Of a DNA stretch of 64,000 nucleotides, positions 8,313 to 15,643 are shown piece by piece; position 1 is the first letter of the stretch, and every line of letters begins with the position of its first letter. The notes under the pieces were generated by a model. That model was given only the letters and a program-made list of their open reading frames with translations, did not search any database and was not told the origin of the DNA. Both the position numbers and the translations under genes were made by a program. This stretch comes from Fontibacter flavus. Lineage in GTDB: Bacteria > Bacteroidota > Bacteroidia > Cytophagales > Cyclobacteriaceae. The stretch covers positions 133,310 to 197,309 of the forward strand of contig NZ_JBHLWI010000001.1 in NCBI RefSeq assembly GCF_042432905.1, read 5' to 3'.

Positions 8313-9662
8313 ATGAAAAGAATTTTAGTGCTCATCACCTATTTTATCACCCATTTAAGTATTGCCCAAACCCAGATTGTTCATAGAGATGCAGAAATTG
8401 CCGGAATGGTACAGGAGATTTCCGCTACCAATTTGGAAAAGTATGTCCGTGAACTGGCAGCTTTCAGAACCAGACATACCCTAAGCAAAGATGATCCAAA
8501 TGAAGGTATTCTGGCCTCACAGAATTATGCATTGACACATTTCAAATCCTTCGAAGCAAATGCCAATGGAAGGTTAAGTTCAGAAATTGACTTTTTTACA
8601 GTCGAAGCAGATGGAAGAAGAATTCCTTCTGACAGTAAAATCGGAAATGTGATGGCTACCCTAAAGGGTACCGACCCAAATGATAATAGGGTTTTTATCA
8701 TTTCAGCTCATATTGACAGTAGAGCGCTTGATGTCATGAATACAGAAATAGACGCTCCTGGTGCCAATGATGATGGTTCTGGTGTGGCAGCAGTCATTGA
8801 ACTTGCCAGAATCATGTCCAAAAAACAATTTAAAGCCACTATCATATTTGTCATTGTATCCGGAGAAGAGCAAGGACTTAAAGGCGCCGCTTATTTAGCT
8901 GAAAAAGCCCTAAATGAAAACTGGAACTTGGTGGCTATGCTCAACAATGACATGATCGGCAACAGCAATTCCTCCGAAACCAATATCAATGACAATACCC
9001 GTGTCAGGATTTTTTCAGAAGGTGTACCATCAGCTGAAACAGAAAGAATGGCAGCAATCAGAAGATATACCAACGGTGAAAACGACAGTAAATCCAGACA
9101 ACTAGCCCGATACATGAAAGAACTGGGAGAAAGATATGTGGACCAACTTGAAGTTAAACTGGTGTATAGGAATGACCGCTTCTTAAGAGGTGGTGACCAC
9201 ACGCCATTTGCCCAAAGGGGATTTACGGCAATCAGAGTCTGTGAAATGAACGAGAATTACTATCACCAACATGAAAATGTCCGTGTAGAGAACGGCATTC
9301 AATATGGCGATCTTCCGGAATTTGTTGACTTTGAATATATGAGAAAGGTTACAGGTATCAACCTGGCCTCTTTGGCTTCCCTGGCAAACGCGCCTTCAGA
9401 ACCTACCAATGTAGGCATTGATGTGAGAAGGTTGAGCAATACCTCCACCCTGAGATGGGAAGCACCGGAAAAAGGAAAAGCAAAAGGTTACTATGTTCTG
9501 ATGAGAGAAACTGATGCCTCTATGTGGCAAAAGAAATTTTATACCGAAGACACTACCTTGAGCATCCCCTACTCCAAAGACAATTACTTCTTTGCTGTAC
9601 AGGCAGTGGGAGAAGGAGGTCATGAGAGTCTGGCTGTATTTCCTCAGCCGATTACCAGATAA
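8313..9662 (+). CDS. Exported M28 family zinc peptidase with C-terminal fibronectin type III domain
   Basis: 449 residues from ATG 8313; an in-frame TTG six bases earlier is less likely. A signal peptide precedes AQTQIVHRD. The M28 aminopeptidase core shows SAHIDSR (zinc His), APGANDDGSG (bridging Asp), SGEEQGLKG (catalytic Glu pair) and a late HQHENVRVENG segment carrying the last His ligand. From about residue 365 an SEPTNVG...STLRWEAP pattern marks an FnIII module. It probably releases N-terminal amino acids from peptides in the periplasm or at the surface. It is followed by a perfect 13-bp terminator hairpin. Confidence 0.85.
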   Translation: MKRILVLITYFITHLSIAQTQIVHRDAEIAGMVQEISATNLEKYVRELAAFRTRHTLSKDDPNEGILASQNYALTHFKSFEANANGRLSSEIDFFTVEADGRRIPSDSKIGNVMATLKGTDPNDNRVFIISAHIDSRALDVMNTEIDAPGANDDGSGVAAVIELARIMSKKQFKATIIFVIVSGEEQGLKGAAYLAEKALNENWNLVAMLNNDMIGNSNSSETNINDNTRVRIFSEGVPSAETERMAAIRRYTNGENDSKSRQLARYMKELGERYVDQLEVKLVYRNDRFLRGGDHTPFAQRGFTAIRVCEMNENYYHQHENVRVENGIQYGDLPEFVDFEYMRKVTGINLASLASLANAPSEPTNVGIDVRRLSNTSTLRWEAPEKGKAKGYYVLMRETDASMWQKKFYTEDTTLSIPYSKDNYFFAVQAVGEGGHESLAVFPQPITR

Positions 9663-9694
9663 AAATACTCTGACCTAAAGTTGCTTCAAAACCC

Positions 9695-9723
9695 AAAGCC
9701 ACGGATTTGAATCCGTGGCTTTT
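9695..9723 (+). terminator. Terminator hairpin after the M28 peptidase
   Basis: A perfect 13-bp stem (9695-9707 with 9710-9722), two-base loop and T run, 33 bases after the stop codon. The same stem resembles REP-type palindromes seen in Bacteroidota, so it may be both. Confidence 0.75.
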
Positions 9724-9991
9724 TCGTCCGGTGCTTCTCGAAATTTTAGAGGCGGTCCCTATGGGACCGATGCACAATATCCGGCCTTATCTACCGATAG
9801 GTTGTGCCGATGGCACAATGTGCTCCTTTAAACCCATTAGTGAATACTTAATAGTCTATAATTTTTCACTAGGGAGAAACTATGTGTTCTCCTATGTTTC
9901 TATTGTGGTAAAATCCATGAATCCCTAAATTTCTACCAAAAGATTGTGCTGCTGGGACTACATATCCCAGCAACAATCCCATAGGTATTAC
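9724..9991. repeat. Cluster of short palindromes (REP-like)
   Basis: This stretch without a gene contains several further perfect stems: 9753-9759 with 9763-9769 (loop TAT), 9802-9808 with 9812-9818 (loop GAT) and 9951-9957 with 9965-9971. The last lies just 3' of the symporter stop and could terminate that transcript. Three-base loops and GC-rich stems in an A/T-rich background are typical of REP-type intergenic elements. A 73-codon open frame across it has no coding character. Confidence 0.5.
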
Positions 9992-11701
9992 CTATTTCCA
10001 ATCTCTCTTTACTAACTGTATCAAAGCAGCAAATAGCATTACTGCCAAACAACCAATTGCATTGTACCACAAAAAACCAATATTGATATCTATACCGAAT
10101 AGACTTTCTCCGTTTTTATAATGAATCAATAATATGAGGGCTTCAGCCAAAAACGCGGCTATAAACACCGCATTCCCCCTCACCCATTTCATATAAAAAC
10201 CAACCACAAAAATCCCCAATATCGTCCCATAAAAAAGAGACCCCAATAGATTCACTGCCTGAATCAGGTTTTCAAACAAAGTAGCATAAGTCGCAAATAA
10301 GATGGCAAAAATGCCCCAAATTGCAGTAAACAGCTTGGAGGAAACCAAATAATGGTACTGACTTCCGTGCTTGGCAATGGATCGTCTGTAAACATCTATG
10401 GTAGTGGTCGATCCTAAGGCATTTAATTCGGAAGCCGTAGAAGACATGGCGGCACTGAAGATCACCGCAAATAAGAGACCTATGACGCCCGTAGGGAGGT
10501 AATCCATCACAAAACGCATAAAAACATAATCTGTATCCCTGGTTTCGGCATCAGGATTATTTTTAACAATCAATTCTTTGACTTCAGTCCTCACCTTTTC
10601 CTGATGGGCCATTTGTTCCTGAATTTTGGCCTTTGCCTCAAGAACTCCTGTTTCATCATTTCGCTCTACCGCACCCAGCATGGTTTGGATCTGCTTGTTC
10701 TTTTCCTTAAAAGCCTGAGAAAATTCATCCTGAAGGAGAAAATAATCCTCTCTATATGCTGAATTCTCCAATTGCTCAGTCTGAACCTTATTGAAAACTA
10801 CTGGAGGTTGGAAGAATTGATAAAACACAAATACCATCACACCTATGAATAGGATGATGAACTGCATTGGTACCTTCAACAATCCATTCATCATCAGCCC
10901 CATCCTGCTCTGTGTCAGAGAACTACCTGAAAGATAGCGTTGAACCTGAGATTGATCTGTGCCAAAATAAGACATAAACAAAAATACGGCTGCAGTCATA
11001 CCGGACCAGAAATTATACCGATCAGCCAAATCCAGCTCAAAATTGACAATATTGAGCTTTTCCATTTTACCCGCCACATGCAGGGCATCGGTAAACTTCA
11101 CCGGAAGCATATAAATAACCAATATCCCTGCGAGTATCATCCCCCCCATCATAATGGCCATTTGCTGTTTTTGGGTTATAGAAACCGCTCTAGTACCTCC
11201 CGAAACAGTATAAATGATCACCAATACTCCAATAAATACGTTCGTAAAGGTCAGATTCCAACCCAACAAAGTAGATAAAATGATCGCCGGCGCATAAATC
11301 GTAATACCCGCTGCCAAGCCTCTCTGTATCACAAACAGAAATGCTGCCAAGGTTCTCGTTTTCAGATCAAACCTGTTTTCCAAAAACTCATAAGCCGTAT
11401 AAACTTTGAGCTTGTAGAAAATAGGAAGAAAGGTCACCGAAAGGATAATCATTGCCAAGGGCAGACCAAAATAGAACTGGATAAACCGCATCCCATCCTC
11501 ATAAGCCTGACCTGGCGTACTCAGGAAAGTGATCGCTGAAGCTTGGGTTGCCATAATCGACAGACCAATAGTCCACCAGTTCATATTCCCCGTGCCACGG
11601 ATATAGCTGTCCATATCCTTGATGCCATATGTCTTGTACACCCCATAGCCTACTATGGCCATTAGGGTTCCAAATAGTACTAACCAATCAATAGAACTCA
11701 T
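9992..11701 (-). CDS. Sodium:solute symporter (SSS family)
   Basis: 569 residues with about 13 predicted membrane helices. It imports a solute with sodium. SSS signatures are visible: GTGNMNWWTIGLSIMATQAS near residue 40, YTVSGGTRAVSITQ near 165-180 (the family's GG loop) and AVIFSAAMSSTASELNALGS in the second half. About 90 hydrophilic, charged residues (roughly 305-395, rich in E, K and Q) are inserted between helices, which is unusual in length. The ATG overlaps the stop of a 34-residue membrane peptide in an ATGA arrangement. With the PIG-L deacetylase upstream, the cargo may be a sugar or an N-acetylated sugar product; that is inference. Confidence 0.88.
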   Translation of the reverse strand: MSSIDWLVLFGTLMAIVGYGVYKTYGIKDMDSYIRGTGNMNWWTIGLSIMATQASAITFLSTPGQAYEDGMRFIQFYFGLPLAMIILSVTFLPIFYKLKVYTAYEFLENRFDLKTRTLAAFLFVIQRGLAAGITIYAPAIILSTLLGWNLTFTNVFIGVLVIIYTVSGGTRAVSITQKQQMAIMMGGMILAGILVIYMLPVKFTDALHVAGKMEKLNIVNFELDLADRYNFWSGMTAAVFLFMSYFGTDQSQVQRYLSGSSLTQSRMGLMMNGLLKVPMQFIILFIGVMVFVFYQFFQPPVVFNKVQTEQLENSAYREDYFLLQDEFSQAFKEKNKQIQTMLGAVERNDETGVLEAKAKIQEQMAHQEKVRTEVKELIVKNNPDAETRDTDYVFMRFVMDYLPTGVIGLLFAVIFSAAMSSTASELNALGSTTTIDVYRRSIAKHGSQYHYLVSSKLFTAIWGIFAILFATYATLFENLIQAVNLLGSLFYGTILGIFVVGFYMKWVRGNAVFIAAFLAEALILLIHYKNGESLFGIDINIGFLWYNAIGCLAVMLFAALIQLVKRDWK

Positions 11702-11802
11702 GAATAATTGGTTTTAAGCCAATAAAACAATAAAACCAAAATGCCCAAAACCAGCATCAGTGCGATGTACCAATTATTCCACTTGATATTATCTTTCACC
11801 AC
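11698..11802 (-). CDS. Small single-pass membrane peptide, 34 residues, coupled to the symporter
   Basis: A short open frame on the minus strand starts with two consecutive GTG codons (11802 or 11799), overlaps the end of the PIG-L gene out of frame, and stops with TGA sharing bases with the symporter ATG (ATGA). The product begins VVKDNIKWNNWY, continues with one hydrophobic helix (IALMLVLGILVLLFYW) and ends LKTNYS. The exact fit between two co-directional genes, the overlaps at both ends and the clean transmembrane helix support a real gene, perhaps a symporter accessory subunit. No family recognised. Confidence 0.6.
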   Translation of the reverse strand: MVKDNIKWNNWYIALMLVLGILVLLFYWLKTNYS

Positions 11803-14251
11803 CTTGTTCTATTAGATTGACAAATATTTTGATGGCCCCAGGTACTCCTGCCGGCAATTGTCTGAACCAGGAAATTCCTGAATAGGTATAAGTCCCCTTT
11901 CCATATCGGGTAAACAAGAGAGAGCCTTGATTAGCCTCTTCTCCCGGATCCTGAAGCGTCAATGGACTGGTATATTGTTGATCCCAATTGCTGGTAAAAT
12001 AAAGCCCTCTTTCCTGTACCCAGCCTTCAAAATCATGCTGACTTACTTGATTTGGTTGACTGAAGACAGAATGTGAATAATCTGCTTCAACAGGGGATCC
12101 CTCGACAGTGACCCTTTCCCTGGAAATGCTAAAGGGATATGGTCCCAATTCCCTGGTCAACAAAGGTGAGGACGTATTGTACTGAACGATCACATTCCCT
12201 CCTTCTTTCACATATTCCATTAATTCATCTACATTGTCGGCAAGACTTTGATTAACATTGAATGCTCTAATTCCTACTATCACGGTGGCAAAATCCTTCA
12301 ATCTGCTTTTTCTGATATCCGCATCATCCAAGATAGATATCTGATAGCCCAAACTTCTCAGTACTTCGGGCACATCATCTCCTGCACCCGGAATATACCC
12401 CACACTCTGACCTGAAATCTTGATATCCATTTTGACCAAATTTAAGCTTGTATTGGTAAAATAGGTCAAATTTGGAATATGCTTATAAATGATCCTTTTG
12501 GTATCCTGACTAAACCTCCTGCCGTCTTTGGTGACGAAGGTTACCAAGACCTCTTTCTTTTCTTGATCTGAATCCAAAAACTTGACGAAATATTCTATCC
12601 TTTTTCTACGCTCATCATAGAAAGTATCAATCACTTCATATTGAGAAGACTGAAGACCTGACACCTGTATTTCTCCTTCCAACATTTGGTCCCTAAAGGC
12701 AACCTCAACCTTTAGAAGGTCATCTGCCCCACGGATAAGGAATAAATTCTTCTTGTCCAAACTCACATTCACCTCCGGTACAAGCGTAAATGGCTGATTG
12801 ATCTCTCCATCAACTTGATCGTTGTACTTATATTTCAAAGGCAAATCCATTCGAATTTCCTGACCATCCAAATTCAAAAGAAGATTCCCTGATATCGTAG
12901 CTCCATTGATCGGAGGACCTATTTTATTGGGATCATTGATACCGAAAATACTATTGTCCAATGGATTTTGTAGCCAGAAAGGTTGAGAAACCGGATAGTC
13001 TTTTGGGATCTGAATTACCAGTGACTGTGTAACAGGTACATTGTTTTTGGCCTCAGCATTGATTTGCTGTGTAAAAATACCTGAACCAAAAGATCTGACG
13101 GATATTGGAAATTCACTTGGGTTGTTGAAAACCAACTCAGTATTGATTTTCTCTCCTGGATAACCTATTTCTTTTCGGATGACAAACTCACCTTTGATAC
13201 CTAATGCATCTATAATCAACCTATCGATATGAGCTTTCTTTTCTTTCAACCATTTTTCATCCAGATTTTGGCTATCCAATTCTTTTTTGATGTCCAATAA
13301 ATTTTGAATGTTCTTTTCTGGTTGTAAAAAATTAAATTCCTTCAATGCCTTTTCAATAGAAGCAATGATCACTTTCCCATTAGAAAGAAGTTCCCATCTA
13401 TTGCCTATTCCTTCAAAAGGATTATTGGTAAAGGATTCTCCTTTGACCATTTCAATAAAATCATTTCCCTGTCCAATCTGTGAGGTGGAACCAAAACCCT
13501 GTGATTTATGCATGGTTCGGCTATCTGCAGCAATTTGGGAATAAGTCGTTCCCAAAAGTGGATTAAACTCACCCACCATAAACCTGTGGTAAAGTTTGTT
13601 TTCCTGAGGTTCATACTGCCCTCCCCAGTTATAGGCATTCCAAAAAATCCTTTTTGCCTGCCAAGGCTTGGTTGCAGTTAATTGCTCCGGAAACACTTTT
13701 GGATCTGCTGCTTTGGTAAAAGCCTCCACACTCAGCATAGCTGAAGAGGTATGATGGCCGTGGGTAGTTCCTGGTATGGTATTAAACCTGTTGATGATGA
13801 TGTCCGGCTGGTAATTTCTCACAATCCAAACCACATCAGAGAGTAATTTTTCTCTATCCCAGTTGTTAAAAGTTTCATCAGGATTCTTGCTGAATCCAAA
13901 ATCCAGTGCACGGCTGAAAAACTGCCTTCCGCCATCGGTCTCCCTTGCCCTTAGCAGCTCATGTGTACGGATCAAACCCAACTCAATCCCCAATTCCTTT
14001 CCGATAAGGTTCTGCCCTCCATCACCTCTTGTAAGGGATAGATAAGCTACTTCCGCATGTTCGGCATTGGCCAGGTAGGCAATCAGCCGGGTATTTTCAT
14101 CATCAGGATGGGCTGCTACATAAAGGATTCTTTTGGTTTCCTGAAACCTCAACAAATCATGATAAATAATAGAAGAGGGATTACCCTGTGCAAATAAATT
14201 AATGGAAAATAAACAGCATAAGCTGATAAGCAACCATTTTGGGTTTTTCAT
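11789..14251 (-). CDS. Exported PIG-L family deacetylase with long C-terminal extension
   Basis: 820 residues with a signal peptide (ending NLFAQG). The N-terminal third is a PIG-L/LmbE zinc deacetylase: AAHPDDE near residue 45 gives the His and Asp ligands, and HGHHTSS near 165 gives the later His. The family removes acetyl groups from N-acetylglucosamine-type sugars. The remaining 550 residues look beta-rich, followed by a class I glutamine-amidotransferase-like or NEW3-like region (VGIRAFNVNQSLADN, GGNVIVQYN). Length and organisation match large exported PIG-L proteins of Bacteroidota. First gene of a unit with the small peptide and the symporter, suggesting deacetylation outside and uptake of the product. 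Confidence 0.85.
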   Translation of the reverse strand: MKNPKWLLISLCCLFSINLFAQGNPSSIIYHDLLRFQETKRILYVAAHPDDENTRLIAYLANAEHAEVAYLSLTRGDGGQNLIGKELGIELGLIRTHELLRARETDGGRQFFSRALDFGFSKNPDETFNNWDREKLLSDVVWIVRNYQPDIIINRFNTIPGTTHGHHTSSAMLSVEAFTKAADPKVFPEQLTATKPWQAKRIFWNAYNWGGQYEPQENKLYHRFMVGEFNPLLGTTYSQIAADSRTMHKSQGFGSTSQIGQGNDFIEMVKGESFTNNPFEGIGNRWELLSNGKVIIASIEKALKEFNFLQPEKNIQNLLDIKKELDSQNLDEKWLKEKKAHIDRLIIDALGIKGEFVIRKEIGYPGEKINTELVFNNPSEFPISVRSFGSGIFTQQINAEAKNNVPVTQSLVIQIPKDYPVSQPFWLQNPLDNSIFGINDPNKIGPPINGATISGNLLLNLDGQEIRMDLPLKYKYNDQVDGEINQPFTLVPEVNVSLDKKNLFLIRGADDLLKVEVAFRDQMLEGEIQVSGLQSSQYEVIDTFYDERRKRIEYFVKFLDSDQEKKEVLVTFVTKDGRRFSQDTKRIIYKHIPNLTYFTNTSLNLVKMDIKISGQSVGYIPGAGDDVPEVLRSLGYQISILDDADIRKSRLKDFATVIVGIRAFNVNQSLADNVDELMEYVKEGGNVIVQYNTSSPLLTRELGPYPFSISRERVTVEGSPVEADYSHSVFSQPNQVSQHDFEGWVQERGLYFTSNWDQQYTSPLTLQDPGEEANQGSLLFTRYGKGTYTYSGISWFRQLPAGVPGAIKIFVNLIEQGGER

Positions 14252-14333
14252 AATTGATCAATTTGGCTTAAAAACTAATAGAAGCTACAAATAAAAGAAA
14301 CAGTTTTTTTACTAAAGGGTTTGGCTTCGTGTA

Positions 14334-14380
14334 AACAAACAAAAAAAGCTATCCATAACGGATAGCTTTTTTGTTTGTTT
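14334..14380 (-). terminator. Terminator after the TPR gene
   Basis: A 13-bp stem (14342-14354 with 14360-14372) is extended by flanking A-rich and T-rich arms. It lies 9 bases beyond the stop of the minus-strand TPR gene at 14389. Both sides carry A or T runs, so it could also act on plus-strand transcription. Confidence 0.85.
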
Positions 14381-14388
14381 AACTGCTT

Positions 14389-15600
14389 TTATCTGTCCAT
14401 CCAATCAGGACCTAAAAGAGCAATCAGTTTTTGATTGTATTTCTCTGCCTCTGCAGTGTTCTTCAATCTAGTATGAATCTGGAATAAGATTTCCAAAATC
14501 TCTGTATTATCAGGCTTCAGTTCAGATGCTTTTGCAAAATATGGAACAGCATCTCTGTAAAGTCCATCCGCTTGCGCACCCATTTCTGGAGCTCTTTTTT
14601 CCCATTCTTCATCAGATAGGTTGTTTACTTCAGCCAAAATAGCTCTAGCCCTATCAAGATAAATTGCACCAGTGTAATAATTTCCTTCAAAGAAGTTAGG
14701 ATCAGCTTCTACAGCCTTTTTGTACTGAGCCAAAGCACCTTCCATATCACCGGATTGCTCCAACAAATAACCATATCTCAACAACAAACCAGAGTTGCTA
14801 GGATCATCCTTCAATGCTTCTTTCACTGATGCCATTGCTTCGTCCATTTTATTCATTTGAAGCAATAACTGTACTTCAAACTCAGACAAGGTTTTGTCTT
14901 CAGGATATTCTTTTCTGGCCATACTTACATATTTGTAAGCTTGCTCAGGATCCTGCTCTTCAGAGCTCGCTATCTGCACCAAGAAATAATAAGTGTTCAA
15001 CTTATCATAGTCATCAATAGTGATCAGTTTGTCGAAATGCTTTTTAGCCTCTGCTGCTTTTCCAAGCTCTTGGTAAGCAAGGTACCCGGCGTTGAAATGT
15101 GCTGTAGTATCCATAGGATCTATTTCAGATACCAAGTTGAAGAACTCGTATGACATCGCATAATCATCTTCTTCGTAGGTTTGAATAGCCTTGTTGAAAG
15201 CTGCGTTTTTCAAAGACATCAAGGAGAATGGTCTAAGGTTATCAGGCATTCCCGGAAGATCTTCTTTATACACTTCTTTACCGATTTTACTATCCTTGTC
15301 TCCACCTGCCATTTTCATGGTTTGCTGAAAACTTTCTAAAGCGGCATGACCTGTACTTACTGTAGTTGCAGCAAAGTCTTCATCAGCTTCAAACATTTTT
15401 GTCTGAATTTTAGCCTTTAGCAATGCAGTATTTGGATCATCTTTGGTTTCAGGATCTTGTAAAGCGCCGTTGATTTCTTCGAGAGCAAGCTCCAAGTCAC
15501 CCTTCTTGAAATTTTTATCGGCTGATTTTACCACCTTTTTCTGGGCAAAAGCAAAAGTCGCTACACCGACCAATGCTAATGATAAGAACAACTTTTTCAT
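14389..15600 (-). CDS. Exported tetratricopeptide repeat protein
   Basis: 403 residues with a signal peptide (LFLSLALVGVATFAFAQ). It contains about six TPR-like helical repeats, for example AHFNAGYLAYQELGKAAEAK, SGLLLRYGYLLEQSGDMEGA and NFFEGNYYTGAIYLDRARA. TPRs bind proteins, so it is probably a periplasmic scaffold; no partner is evident. It lies 43 bases after gyrA with no hairpin in between and has a strong terminator after it, so it is likely co-transcribed with gyrA. No enzymatic motif. Confidence 0.8.
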   Translation of the reverse strand: MKKLFLSLALVGVATFAFAQKKVVKSADKNFKKGDLELALEEINGALQDPETKDDPNTALLKAKIQTKMFEADEDFAATTVSTGHAALESFQQTMKMAGGDKDSKIGKEVYKEDLPGMPDNLRPFSLMSLKNAAFNKAIQTYEEDDYAMSYEFFNLVSEIDPMDTTAHFNAGYLAYQELGKAAEAKKHFDKLITIDDYDKLNTYYFLVQIASSEEQDPEQAYKYVSMARKEYPEDKTLSEFEVQLLLQMNKMDEAMASVKEALKDDPSNSGLLLRYGYLLEQSGDMEGALAQYKKAVEADPNFFEGNYYTGAIYLDRARAILAEVNNLSDEEWEKRAPEMGAQADGLYRDAVPYFAKASELKPDNTEILEILFQIHTRLKNTAEAEKYNQKLIALLGPDWMDR

Positions 15601-15643
15601 TTGTTTTCTATTTTGCTTATTGTTTGGTTCTGTTTAAGTTCTA

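Noticed and set aside
9707..9928. Open frame of 73 codons after the M28 gene
   Set aside because: It spans several hairpins, has no recognisable protein pattern and starts inside the terminator stem.
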